Shown here piece after piece: positions 47,887 through 56,206 of a stretch of DNA of 64,000 nucleotides. Position numbers and translations under genes: made by a program. Position 1 is the stretch's first letter, and every line of letters starts with the position of its first letter. The notes beneath the pieces are model-generated. The model ran no database searches, had not been told where the DNA came from, and saw only the letters and a program-made list of their open reading frames with translations. Origin of the DNA: Actinomycetospora straminea (lineage in GTDB: Bacteria; Actinomycetota; Actinomycetes; Mycobacteriales; Pseudonocardiaceae); assembly GCF_028737255.1 (NCBI RefSeq), contig NZ_JAQZAN010000002.1, positions 124,001 through 188,000 of the forward strand, written 5' to 3'.

Positions 47887-49904
47887 CCGACCGGCTCGAC
47901 CCGCCGCCCCTCCTCCTCCCCCAGCACGCCCGCGTCGCGCCGCGGCAGGCGTGCCGCGACCCGCCAGCCCGGCCCGTGGGGCCCGGCCTCGACGGTCCCG
48001 CCGACGAGCGCGGCCCGCTCGCGCATGCCGACGAACCCGAGCCCCGAGCCCTCGGCGACCGCCCGGTGCCCGGGCCGCGGGCCGTCGTCGGTGACCTCGA
48101 CGGTCACCGCCTCGTCGTCGTGGCGCACCGCGACCCGGGTCGGGGTGGGCCCGGCGTGGCGCAGGGTGTTGGTGAGGGCCTCGGTGACGATTTGCGCGGC
48201 GATGACGTCCGCCTCGGGCCGGTCGGAGGGCGCGGTGCCCGCGACGGTCACGGTCACCGGCAGCCCCGCCTCGCGCACCGGCGCCGCCAGGGCCGCCAGC
48301 GCGGTGGCGTCCAGCTCGATGTGCTCGGCGGCGTCACCGGAGGCCACGCCGGGGCCGAGGCCGGCGAGCAGCGTCGGGAGCGCGGTGGCGATCCGCTCCC
48401 CCTCCTCCGTGATCGTCGCGAGCGTCGCCGGTTCGGGCGCGACGCGGGCGGCGTGCACGGTCACGACCAGCGCGGAGAGTTCGTGGGCGAGGACGTCGTG
48501 CAGCTCGCGGGCCAGGCCGAGGCGCTGCGCGTGCACCGCCCGGGCGGCCTCGTCGGCGGCGCGCGCGGCGGCCCGGCGCGCCTCGGCCTGCGCCGAGCGC
48601 CGCTGGAGCACCCCGAGACCCCAGACCGCGGGGACGAGCAGGTAGGAGACGGCCACCGTCCACCGGTCGCCGCCGAAGCCCGCGGGCATCCCGATCACCG
48701 TCGTCGTCACCAGCACCGCGGCCGTGCACGCGGTGACCACGACGGCGGAGACCACCGTGGCCGCGGTGGTGCCCGCCGCCAGGCCCGCCCCGAAGACGAT
48801 CACCCCCCACGAGGCCTCGGTGAGCAGGTGCGTGCTGCCCAGGAGCCCCGCGGCGGTCGACGCGGCCGTCGCCACGACCAGCGCCGGCAGCGGGGCCCGG
48901 CGCCACCACCCCAGCGCCAGCGCCTGCACCACCAGCGGCACGAGGGCGAGCGGGCGCGTGGGGTCGACGTCGAGCACGGCCAGGCTCGCCGTCGCCGGGC
49001 TGCCCGGTTCCAGCGCCGGCGCCGCCGCGGCCGCCGCGGCCCCCGACAGCGCGACGAGCGCGAGCATCCCGGCCCCGAGCAGGAGGCCGCCGCGCGAGGG
49101 GCGCCACGACGGCGCGTCGCCCGGGGCCTCGGCGGCGGCGGGGGCGGGCCCCGTCTCGGCCGCCGGTGCCCGCAGCACCGTCAGGGCCCGGCGCATGCCG
49201 GCCAGCGCCGCCCGGGCCTCGGCGGCGATGGCGACGAGCCGCGGGCCGGGGTCGGCCTCGCCGGCGAGGGCGCGGGTGCGCGTGACCACCCGCTCGACGC
49301 GGACCGCGACCAGCTCCCGCAGGTCGCCGGCCAGGCGGTCGCGCTGGGCGGCGAGGGCGTCGGCGAGGCGCTCGTGCTCCGCGCGGCGACGCCGGAGCGC
49401 GGCCCGGGCGGCGCGGAGGCGGGTGACGACGGCGAGCGCGGTGACCGCGAGCGCGACCGGCACCAGGGTGAGGTCGAGGCCGAGCGCGAGGCCCACCGCC
49501 CGGTCGGGCGCGCCGGGGTGCGCGACGAGGCCGGCGAGCAGCGGCGCCACCACGGTCACCCCGACGGCCGCGAGCGCGCCGGGCAGCGGGCGCGCCCGGC
49601 GCACCACGGCGTACACGAGGACCGCCCACACCCAGGTCGCGACGGTGCTGGAGATCGCCCAGGCCACCGGCACGCTCGCCCCGAACACGAGCAGCGCGCC
49701 GATCGGCCGCTCGCGCCGCCACAGCGCCGGCACCGTCTGCAGCGTCCCCGTCGCCATCACCGCGAGGACCGCGCCGGGGCCGGCTCCCGGCGCCCACGTC
49801 TCCGTCGCCAGCCCGGTGAGCACCACCATGAGCAGCAGCAGGCCGATGACGACGCCGTCGGTCGCCCTGAGCTCCGGCAGCAGGTCGACGTGGCGGGCGT
49901 TCAC
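47883..49904 (-). CDS. Double-module NarL-type sensor histidine kinase
   Basis: A 673-residue membrane kinase with two sensor halves. Half one has about five helices (residues ~14-170) and a HisKA_3-like stretch near 187-245, RDRLAGDLRELVAVRVERVV, ending AALAGMRRALTVLRAP; where active kinases have LHD it reads LRE, so no phosphoacceptor histidine. Half two has another membrane region (~270-430) and a complete HisKA_3 (LARELHDVLAHELSALVVTV, near 466) and HATPase (IVTEALTNTLRHAG, DDGPRPGH, GSGLGFVGMRERA). A fusion or duplication in which the first half became purely structural is inferred. The GTG overlaps the regulator stop (GTGA), forming one operon. Confidence 0.86.
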   Translation of the reverse strand: MNARHVDLLPELRATDGVVIGLLLLMVVLTGLATETWAPGAGPGAVLAVMATGTLQTVPALWRRERPIGALLVFGASVPVAWAISSTVATWVWAVLVYAVVRRARPLPGALAAVGVTVVAPLLAGLVAHPGAPDRAVGLALGLDLTLVPVALAVTALAVVTRLRAARAALRRRRAEHERLADALAAQRDRLAGDLRELVAVRVERVVTRTRALAGEADPGPRLVAIAAEARAALAGMRRALTVLRAPAAETGPAPAAAEAPGDAPSWRPSRGGLLLGAGMLALVALSGAAAAAAAPALEPGSPATASLAVLDVDPTRPLALVPLVVQALALGWWRRAPLPALVVATAASTAAGLLGSTHLLTEASWGVIVFGAGLAAGTTAATVVSAVVVTACTAAVLVTTTVIGMPAGFGGDRWTVAVSYLLVPAVWGLGVLQRRSAQAEARRAAARAADEAARAVHAQRLGLARELHDVLAHELSALVVTVHAARVAPEPATLATITEEGERIATALPTLLAGLGPGVASGDAAEHIELDATALAALAAPVREAGLPVTVTVAGTAPSDRPEADVIAAQIVTEALTNTLRHAGPTPTRVAVRHDDEAVTVEVTDDGPRPGHRAVAEGSGLGFVGMRERAALVGGTVEAGPHGPGWRVAARLPRRDAGVLGEEEGRRVEPVG

Positions 49905-50581
49905 GATGATCGGGTGGGCACCAGGCCGCGCTCGAAGGCGTGCACGACGAGCTGCACGCGGTCGCGGCGGTCGAGCTTGCGCAGCAGGTGGGCCACGTGG
50001 GTCTTCACCGTCGACTCGGCGACGACCATCTCCGCGGCGATCTCCGCGTTCGACAGCCCGCGGGCGACCAGCACGAGCACGTCGTGCTCGCGCGCGGTGA
50101 GGCCCTCGGGCGGCCCCGCCGGCGCGGGCTGTGTGGGCAGCGCCGGCTCCTGGGCCACCCAGTCGCGGACCAGGCGCGTCGTCACCGACGGCGCGAGCAG
50201 CGACTCGCCCGCGTGGACGGTGCGCACCGCGCGCACGAGGTCCTCGGGGTCGGAGTCCTTGAGCACGAAGCCGCTGGCGCCCCCGCGCAGGGCGCGGCGC
50301 ACGTAGTCGTCGACGTCGAAGGTGGTGACGACCAGGACCCGGGTGGCGGGGTGCTGCGCGGTGATCCGCTCGGTGGCGGTCAGCCCGTCGCCGCCGGGCA
50401 TGCGCACGTCCATGAGCACGACGTCGGGCCGGTAGGACGCGACGGCGGCCACGGCGGCGGGCCCGTCGCCGGCCTCGGCGACGACGTCGATGCCGCCCGC
50501 GGCGGTGAGCACGGTGCGGAAGCCGGTGCGGACGATCGGCTGGTCGTCGACGAGCAGCACCCGGATCCCCACGGGCCGCAT
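49901..50581 (-). CDS. NarL/FixJ-family response regulator
   Basis: A 226-residue regulator with a receiver domain (acidic pair VDDQ at 11-14, phosphoacceptor Asp58 in LMDVRMPGGDG, Lys108 in FVLKDSDP) and a LuxR-type helix-turn-helix (GLTAREHDVLVLVARGLSNA, then VVAESTVKTHVAHLLRKLDR). It is complete. The start ATG at 50581 gives PVGIRVLLVDDQ; an upstream start would add an arginine-rich stretch lacking homology. It is coupled by GTGA to the kinase downstream. The divergent reductase gene begins 29 nt away and is the closest candidate target. Confidence 0.92.
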   Translation of the reverse strand: MRPVGIRVLLVDDQPIVRTGFRTVLTAAGGIDVVAEAGDGPAAVAAVASYRPDVVLMDVRMPGGDGLTATERITAQHPATRVLVVTTFDVDDYVRRALRGGASGFVLKDSDPEDLVRAVRTVHAGESLLAPSVTTRLVRDWVAQEPALPTQPAPAGPPEGLTAREHDVLVLVARGLSNAEIAAEMVVAESTVKTHVAHLLRKLDRRDRVQLVVHAFERGLVPTRSS

Positions 50582-50610
50582 CGTGCCAGGGCCGGCGGGT
50601 AACCGCCCCG

Positions 50611-51648
50611 GTGTCCGCCTCACCCGTGACCACCGGCCCCTCGACCCCGGCCGGGCCCGCCACCGACCGCCTGACCGTCGCCGTCACCGGCGCGACCGGC
50701 ACCTTCGGCAGCGGCCTGCTGCCCCTGCTCGCCGAGGACCCCCGCGTCGGCGACGTCGTCGGCGTCTCCCGGCACCCCGACAGCGGCTCCGGGCTCGGCC
50801 ACGGCGCCGTCTTCCGCCGGGGCGACGTCCGCGACGAGGAGTCGCTGACCGGCGCGTTCACCGGCGCCGACGTCGTCGTGCACCTCGCCTACGACATCGT
50901 CGGCGCGACCAATCCGGGCGCGGTCGAGACGGTGAACCAGGAGGGCGTGCGCACGGCGTTCCGGGCCGCGGTCGCCGCCGGGGCCCGCCGCTTCGTCTAC
51001 GCCTCCTCGCTCGGCGCGTACGGCTTCAGCGCCCACCACCCGCCGCGCATCCCCGAGAGCCACCCGCTCGCCGTCGACGACCCCTTCTTCTACGCCCGCG
51101 ACAAGGCGCGCAGCGAGCAGATGCTGGCCGAGGAGTCGGCCGCGCACCCCGAGGTCGAGGTCCACGTCCTGCGCCCCAGCGGCGTCGTCGGGCCGGACCT
51201 CGCCGGCGCCAAGCTCCCGCTGCCCGGCCCGCTGGCGGCCCTCGGGCGCGGGCTGCTCGGCGCGGCGCGCGGCTACGCCCGCCTCGGGCTGCCGCTGGCC
51301 GTGCCGGCGTTCCCGCTGCAGCTCGTCCACCACGACGACGTCGGCCACGCCCTGGCGCGCTGCACGCTCGGCGAGGGCCCGGCGGGCGCCTACAACATCG
51401 CCGGCGACGGCCCCGTCACCCTCGCCGGTCTGGTGCGCGAGCTCGGGGCCACGGTGCTCGAGCTGCCCGCCGGGGTCGCCGAGGTGCCGTCCCGCGCGGC
51501 GATGACCCTCCCGCTCCCGCTGCCCCTGCAGTGGGTCGCCGCGACGACCTACCCGGCGATCATGGACACGACCCGCGCGAAGGAGGAGCTGGGCTGGCGG
51601 CCCCGCTTCACGGGCATCGGGGCGTGGCGGGACACGATCCGGCGCTGA
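50611..51648 (+). CDS. NAD(P)-dependent extended-SDR epimerase/dehydratase-like protein
   Basis: A 345-residue Rossmann-fold protein. The nucleotide motif TGATGTFGSG (about 26-35), the acidic DVR after strand three and the catalytic pattern SSLGAYG with YARDK (Tyr near 161, Lys four later) identify an extended SDR. The substrate segment FPLQLVHHDDVGHALARC is typical of the epimerase group. The substrate is unknown. The GTG at 50611 and one at 50626 are both possible. It is divergent from the two-component regulator gene and converges on the MFS gene with a 70-nt gap. Confidence 0.85.
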   Translation: MSASPVTTGPSTPAGPATDRLTVAVTGATGTFGSGLLPLLAEDPRVGDVVGVSRHPDSGSGLGHGAVFRRGDVRDEESLTGAFTGADVVVHLAYDIVGATNPGAVETVNQEGVRTAFRAAVAAGARRFVYASSLGAYGFSAHHPPRIPESHPLAVDDPFFYARDKARSEQMLAEESAAHPEVEVHVLRPSGVVGPDLAGAKLPLPGPLAALGRGLLGAARGYARLGLPLAVPAFPLQLVHHDDVGHALARCTLGEGPAGAYNIAGDGPVTLAGLVRELGATVLELPAGVAEVPSRAAMTLPLPLPLQWVAATTYPAIMDTTRAKEELGWRPRFTGIGAWRDTIRR

Positions 51649-51718
51649 GCAGGGCCGCCCACTCCCGGGGACTCGGACCGGCGAGCCCGGGCCCACCGGT
51701 GCCGGCGGTCGTCCTGGC

Positions 51719-52966
51719 CTACGGGGCGGGCGTCGCCACCGGCGCCCGGCTCGACCGCTGGGCCCGGACGATCGCCGGCGCCAGCACCGCCACCGCCGCG
51801 GTGACGACGCCGAGGGCGAGGATCGCCGTGGAGAGCGAACCGAGCGGGCCGGCGACCGCGAGCAGCACCAGCGGGCAGAAGAACTGGCCGATGAACATCG
51901 CGGCGGTCCAGAAGCCGGTGCCCCGGCCGCGCTCGGCGAAGCCCAGGCCCGACAGCGCCCAGGTCAGCAGCGTCGGCAGCAGCAGGCCGGTGCCGGCGCT
52001 CGCGACGACGGCGCCGACGGCGATCACGGGCACGGCCGAGGAGATCCCGACCACGACGAGGCCGACGGCCGCGAGCCCGAGGGCCACCGGGAGCAGGACC
52101 CGCGTGCCGCGCCGGGCCACCCGGCCGAAGGTGTAGCCGCCCGCCGCCGTCGCGAGCGAGGCGACGGCGGACAGCAGGCCGATCGTGGCCGTCGACGTCA
52201 CGCCGACCGAGGCCAGCACCAGCGAGAGCTCGGCGATCGGGGTGTAGAAGACGATGCCGCCGAACAGCGTGACCAGGCACGGCACCGCGATGAGGCGCCA
52301 CGGCACCGGCGGCAGCGCCGCGGCCGGCGTCCGCCCGGTGGAGCGCACGAACACCGCCACGAGCACCGCGATGACGAGGCTGGAGAAGTAGAGGACGAAC
52401 GGCGCCCGCCAGCTCACCGCGCCGAGCGCGCCGCCGAGGCCGAAGAAGACGGTGGCCGCGAGTGTCGTCGCGATCGTCTGCCGGCCGAACCAGCGGTCGC
52501 GGGCCGTGCCCTCGAACAGGTCGGCGAGCAGGGTCGTGCAGGCGGTCATGATCGCGGCCTCGCAGATGCCGACCCCGACCCGGCTGGCGACGATCGCGCC
52601 GAGCAAGTCCAGGTAGAGCGGCGCGGTGCCGAACAGCGCGTAGACCACGAGGGCGGCGACGAGCACCCGCTTGCGCCCGGCGGCGTCGACGATCCGGCCG
52701 GCGACCGGCGCGAGCAGGCCGATGACGAGCGCGGGCGCGGTGAGCACGATCGGCACGAGGGCCTCGACGCCCGCCGTGCCCGCGAAGGCCTCCATCATCC
52801 GCGGCAGCACCGGGGCGAGCAGCACCGAGCCCAGGACGGGCAGGCAGCTGCCCGCCAGCAGGATCGCACCCTGCCCGCTCGCACGCTGCCCGCTCGCGCC
52901 CTGCCCGATCGCACCCCGGGTCCGGGCCGCCCGGCCCTGGCCCGCGTCCTCGCCGGTGACCGTCAC
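51719..52966 (-). CDS. MFS transporter of the catabolic island
   Basis: A 415-residue transporter with 12 helices. The family loop AGRIVDAAGRKRVLVAALVV is present between TM2 and TM3, and ARDRWFGRQTIATTLAATVF in the middle. The N-terminal 35 residues carry a GQxAS-type repeat (GQGASGQRASGQGA). Its gene lies 86 nt downstream of the LysR gene on the same strand, so it is probably co-expressed with that regulator and may import the aromatic substrate processed by the divergent operon; both points are inference. The GTG at 52966 begins with VTVTGEDAG. Confidence 0.82.
   Translation of the reverse strand: MTVTGEDAGQGRAARTRGAIGQGASGQRASGQGAILLAGSCLPVLGSVLLAPVLPRMMEAFAGTAGVEALVPIVLTAPALVIGLLAPVAGRIVDAAGRKRVLVAALVVYALFGTAPLYLDLLGAIVASRVGVGICEAAIMTACTTLLADLFEGTARDRWFGRQTIATTLAATVFFGLGGALGAVSWRAPFVLYFSSLVIAVLVAVFVRSTGRTPAAALPPVPWRLIAVPCLVTLFGGIVFYTPIAELSLVLASVGVTSTATIGLLSAVASLATAAGGYTFGRVARRGTRVLLPVALGLAAVGLVVVGISSAVPVIAVGAVVASAGTGLLLPTLLTWALSGLGFAERGRGTGFWTAAMFIGQFFCPLVLLAVAGPLGSLSTAILALGVVTAAVAVLAPAIVRAQRSSRAPVATPAP
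52871..52915 (-). repeat. 15-bp in-frame tandem repeat in the MFS leader
   Basis: Three 15-nt units (52871-52885, 52886-52900 and 52901-52915), all beginning CTGCCCG, encode a pentapeptide pattern near the cytoplasmic N terminus of the transporter. The period preserves the reading frame. Confidence 0.8.
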
Positions 52967-53052
52967 GGTCGTCCTCCGCACTCTCTCCCGGGGGCCGTGA
53001 TCGGCACCACACGTGCGGCGAAGTGTCCGGGCGGGCGGCGGGTGATCGGAAA

Positions 53053-54021
53053 TCACTCCGGTTGGGGGTCGCCATCCGCGTCGCTGATGGCGGGCAGGTC
53101 GGCGACGACCTCGGTCAGCAGCGCGCGCAACCACCGGTGGGCCGGGTCGGTGTCGTACATCGGGTGCCACCACAGGGCCTCGAGCAGCGGGGCGACCTCG
53201 AACGGCGGGTCCAGCACGCGGACCCCGTCGCCGGGGGCGAGACGGGCGGCGAGCCGCGACTGGACGAGGGCGACGCGCTCGGTGCCAGCGACGAGGTCAG
53301 GCACCGGCAGGAAGGACTCGACGACGACCTGGGCGCGCGGCTCGATGCCCAGGGTGCGCAGCGCCAGCGCGGCCGGGGTGAACGCCGTCGGGCGGTGGTA
53401 GATCGTCACCCACGGCAGGACGGCGAGGTCGTCCAACGTGGCACGGGCGCCGACGCGGGCGTTGTCGGCCGACGCGAGCAGCACCCAGCGGTCGGCGTAG
53501 AGGTCGAGGTAGGGCAGGTCGTCGAGGAACCCGTGCGGCATGACCAGCCCGTCCACCCCGCGCAGCCTGGCCGCGCCGCCCACGACGTCCTCGGGACTGT
53601 GCGGGCGCAACGAGAGCCGGGCGCACGGCGCGCGCTCGGCCAGCGCCGCGGCCAGCGGGACCCCGAGGACCGTCGTCGCGTAGTCCGAGACCAGCAACGT
53701 GAACTCGCGGGTCGTCGACGCCGGGTCGAAGTCGGGCGCCGCCGAGAACACGCCCTCGATGCCGGCCACGGCGCTCTCGGTGCGCTCGACGAGGCGCAGC
53801 GCGAGCGGCGTCAGCTCGTAGCGGTTGCCGACGCGGACGAGCAGGTCGTCGCGGTAGTGGCGACGCAGCCGGGCGAGCGCCGCGCTCACCGCGGGCTGCG
53901 ACAGCCCGAGCACGGCCGCGGCGCGGGTGACGTTGCGCTCGGCGAGCAGGGCGCGCAGCGAGAGCAGGAGGTTGAGGTCGAGGTTCGCCAGCCGCAGGGG
54001 TCGCGGGGCGTCCTCGTCCAT
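53053..54021 (-). CDS. LysR-family regulator of the aromatic catabolic operon
   Basis: A 322-residue LysR protein. The N-terminal winged helix reads LDLNLLLSLRALLAERNVTR and AAAVLGLSQPAVSAALARLR; the effector domain starts FTLLVSDYATTVLGVPLA. Such proteins resemble the NodD/NahR-like branch, which respond to aromatic acids. It is divergently transcribed from six catabolic genes, with an ATC-N9-GAT box (54186-54206) in between, so it very probably activates that operon and may repress itself. The MFS gene follows in the same direction. Confidence 0.9.
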   Translation of the reverse strand: MDEDAPRPLRLANLDLNLLLSLRALLAERNVTRAAAVLGLSQPAVSAALARLRRHYRDDLLVRVGNRYELTPLALRLVERTESAVAGIEGVFSAAPDFDPASTTREFTLLVSDYATTVLGVPLAAALAERAPCARLSLRPHSPEDVVGGAARLRGVDGLVMPHGFLDDLPYLDLYADRWVLLASADNARVGARATLDDLAVLPWVTIYHRPTAFTPAALALRTLGIEPRAQVVVESFLPVPDLVAGTERVALVQSRLAARLAPGDGVRVLDPPFEVAPLLEALWWHPMYDTDPAHRWLRALLTEVVADLPAISDADGDPQPE

Positions 54022-54095
54022 CCCGTATCCCTACCGCACTCCCTCCCGCAGCCCTACCGCAGCGCGCCCCCCTGCGTCCGGATCACCCACGCCAC

Positions 54096-54160
54096 GTGAT
54101 CAGCAGACCGAAAGGCACCTCCCGGGCCCCGCCGCACGTGCCTTCCGACCTGCTGATCAC
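54096..54160. repeat. Palindromic repeat element, copy 2 (divergent promoter region)
   Basis: Arms 54096-54118 and 54138-54160 (GTGATCAGCAG... and complement) pair at 20 of 23 positions around a 19-nt loop. From GATCAG the first 27 nt match copy 1 (3210 onward) apart from two bases, including CCGAAAGGCACCTCC. Here it lies between divergent genes, 75 nt before the LysR start and about 130 nt before the first catabolic gene, so it cannot act as a simple terminator for a gene end. Confidence 0.82.
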
Positions 54161-54185
54161 GGAACAAGGGCGGTGCCGTGGCCGA

Positions 54186-54206
54186 GGCATCGACCGCGGC
54201 GATGCC
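54186..54206. promoter_or_regulatory. LysR-type operator of the catabolic operon
   Basis: GGCATCG-ACCGCGG-CGATGCC is a perfect 7-bp inverted repeat with a 7-nt spacer. It contains ATC-N9-GAT, with T-N11-A at 54190/54202, the typical LysR-box form. It lies 85 nt before the first catabolic gene and about 165 nt before the LysR gene, which is the expected region for a recognition site in divergent LysR systems. Confidence 0.7.
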
Positions 54207-54290
54207 CGGCATCAGCAGTTCGCGGTTCCCGGGCCGTCGACGGTGACCGCATGGTGGGCGGGACCACACCGAGGGCGCTGCGGAGGACGC

Positions 54291-55223
54291 ATGATCAGGT
54301 TGGGGACCTTCTCGCGGCCCGGGGAGGACCGGCCCTTCCCGGGGCTCGTGACCGGCGACGAGGGGGCCGAGCGCGTCGACGACCTGTCCGACCTCGCGGC
54401 GGGCACCCGCGATCTGCTCGCCGGCTGGGACGACGTGCTCCCCGCGCTGGACGCCCGCACCGGCGGCGAGCCGCTGGCCGGGCTGCGCGTGCACGCCCCG
54501 GTCGAGCCCGGGCAGATCCTGCAGTCGGGCGCCAACTACCGCACCCACGTCATCGACCTCGCCGCCGCGCACCACGCCGAGCGCGGGACCCGGCCCGATG
54601 CGGAGATCCGCGCCGAGGTCGCCGAGATGATGGACCGGCGCGCCGCCGAGGGCACGCCCTACCTGTTCATCGGCCTGCCGTCCGCGGTCACCGGCCCGCG
54701 CGAGGACGTCGTCATCCCGGCGTGGACGCAGCAGTTCGACTGGGAGCTCGAGCTGGCCGCGGTCATCGGACGCGCGGCGTTCCGCGTCGACCGGAGGCGT
54801 GCCCTCGAGCACGTCGCCGCCTACACGATCGCGAACGACCTCACGGCCCGCGACCAGGTGTTCCGCCGCGACATGCCCGAGATCGGCACCGACTGGTTCC
54901 GCGGGAAGAACGGCCCGGGCTTCACCCCGCTCGGCCCGTGGCTCGTGCCCGCCCGGGACGTCGACCCGACCGACCTGCGCATCCGCCTCGACCTGAACGG
55001 CGAGGTGATGCAGGACGAGACCACCAAGGACATGCTCTTCGACGTCGCCGCCCTCGTGGCCGCGGCCTCGGAGATCACGCCGCTGCGGCCCGGCGACCTC
55101 GTGCTCACCGGCAGCCCGGCCGGCAACGGCATGGCGCTCGGCCGGCTGCTGCGCGACGGCGACGTCGTGACCGGGTCGATCACCGGCCTGGGCACCCAGC
55201 AGACGCGGGTGGTGGCGGAGTGA
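54291..55223 (+). CDS. Fumarylacetoacetate hydrolase-family protein 1
   Basis: A 310-residue FAH-fold enzyme, a metal-dependent hydrolase, hydratase or decarboxylase acting on ring-cleavage products. The catalytic core contains FDWELELAAVIGR (acidic metal ligands), AAYTIANDLTARDQVF and TDWFRGKNGPGFTPLGPWLV, and ends with TGSPAGNGMALGRLL. The N-terminal ~75 residues form the usual small domain. The ATG at 54291 has GGAGG 4 nt before it. It is the first of six tightly packed genes; its stop overlaps the next start (GTGA). The exact reaction is open. Confidence 0.86.
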   Translation: MIRLGTFSRPGEDRPFPGLVTGDEGAERVDDLSDLAAGTRDLLAGWDDVLPALDARTGGEPLAGLRVHAPVEPGQILQSGANYRTHVIDLAAAHHAERGTRPDAEIRAEVAEMMDRRAAEGTPYLFIGLPSAVTGPREDVVIPAWTQQFDWELELAAVIGRAAFRVDRRRALEHVAAYTIANDLTARDQVFRRDMPEIGTDWFRGKNGPGFTPLGPWLVPARDVDPTDLRIRLDLNGEVMQDETTKDMLFDVAALVAAASEITPLRPGDLVLTGSPAGNGMALGRLLRDGDVVTGSITGLGTQQTRVVAE

Positions 55224-56206
55224 CCGACACCAGCGCGATCGTGGCCGCCGGCCACGACCCGGCCAAGCCCGAGGAGGCCGTCGCGGCCGTCGCCGCCCGC
55301 GTCTCGCGGTGGGGCCGCTGGGGTCCGGACGACGTCCTGGGCTCGCTGAACCTGCTCACCCCGGCCAAGCGGGTGGAGGGCGCGGCGTGCGTCCGCACCG
55401 GGACCGCGTTCTCGCTGTCCCAGCCCTTCGACGAGACCGGCCCGCAGAACGGCTGGAAAAAGCGCACCAACCCGGTGCACACCATGCTCGGCACCGGCCA
55501 CGAGGCCCTCGACGGCGAGTTCCCCCACGGCATCGGCGGCGCCGACGACGTCATCGCCATGCCGCTGCAGTGCTCGACGCAGTGGGACGGCCTGGGCCAC
55601 ATCTTCGACCACGGCAAGGCCTGGAACGGCCGGGACGCCGCGGCGGTGGTGCGGGTCGAGGGCGACCGGCTCACCGGCATCGAGACCGCCGCCGCCCACC
55701 TGGCCGGGCGCGGGGTCCTGCTCGACGCCGGGCGGGTGCTCGGCGACGAGCAGGGCGAGCTCCCGGACGCCTACCCGATCACCGCCGAGGAGCTCGACGA
55801 GGTCGCGCGGGTCCAGGTCGTCGAGGTCCGGGCCGGCGACATCGTCTGCGTGCGCACCGGCCAGTACGCCCGCACCCGCCGCGAGGGCTGGGGCGGCTAC
55901 GCCGGCGGCCCGGCGCCCGGGCTGTCGTTCACCACGCTCGACTGGCTGCGCGACTCCGACATCGCCGCCATCGCCACCGACACCTGGGGCGTGGAGGTGC
56001 GGCCCAACGAGTTCGAGGTCGCCTTCCAGCCGCTGCACCAGGTCGCCATCCCGCACCTGGGCCTGTTCCTCGGCGAGATGTGGGACCTCGACGGCCTCGC
56101 CGACGCCTGCGCCGCCGAGGGCCGCCACGACTTCTTCCTCACCGCCGCGCCGCTTCGGATCACCGGCGCCGTCGGCTCCCCCGTCAACCCGATCGCGGTG
56201 ATGTGA
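55220..56206 (+). CDS. Cyclase-family hydrolase (kynurenine formamidase-like fold)
   Basis: A 328-residue protein of the PF04199 cyclase family. The metal-binding signature is CSTQWDGLGHIFDHGKAWNG (Asp and His residues of HxGTHxDxPxH type, here as QWDGLGHIFDHG), and further conserved parts are VRAGDIVCVRTGQY and ATDTWGVEVRP. Family members hydrolyse amides, lactones or cyclic dienes, including formylkynurenine. Because no tryptophan-pathway partner is present, a lactone or ring-opening step of an aromatic pathway fits better. Coupled on both sides: GTGA at the start and TGATG at the end. Confidence 0.82.
   Translation: MTDTSAIVAAGHDPAKPEEAVAAVAARVSRWGRWGPDDVLGSLNLLTPAKRVEGAACVRTGTAFSLSQPFDETGPQNGWKKRTNPVHTMLGTGHEALDGEFPHGIGGADDVIAMPLQCSTQWDGLGHIFDHGKAWNGRDAAAVVRVEGDRLTGIETAAAHLAGRGVLLDAGRVLGDEQGELPDAYPITAEELDEVARVQVVEVRAGDIVCVRTGQYARTRREGWGGYAGGPAPGLSFTTLDWLRDSDIAAIATDTWGVEVRPNEFEVAFQPLHQVAIPHLGLFLGEMWDLDGLADACAAEGRHDFFLTAAPLRITGAVGSPVNPIAVM

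Noticed and set aside
55220..56206. Naming the cyclase-family gene kynB (kynurenine formamidase).
   Set aside because: The fold agrees, but no tryptophan dioxygenase, kynureninase or 3-hydroxyanthranilate gene is nearby, and the family has many other activities.
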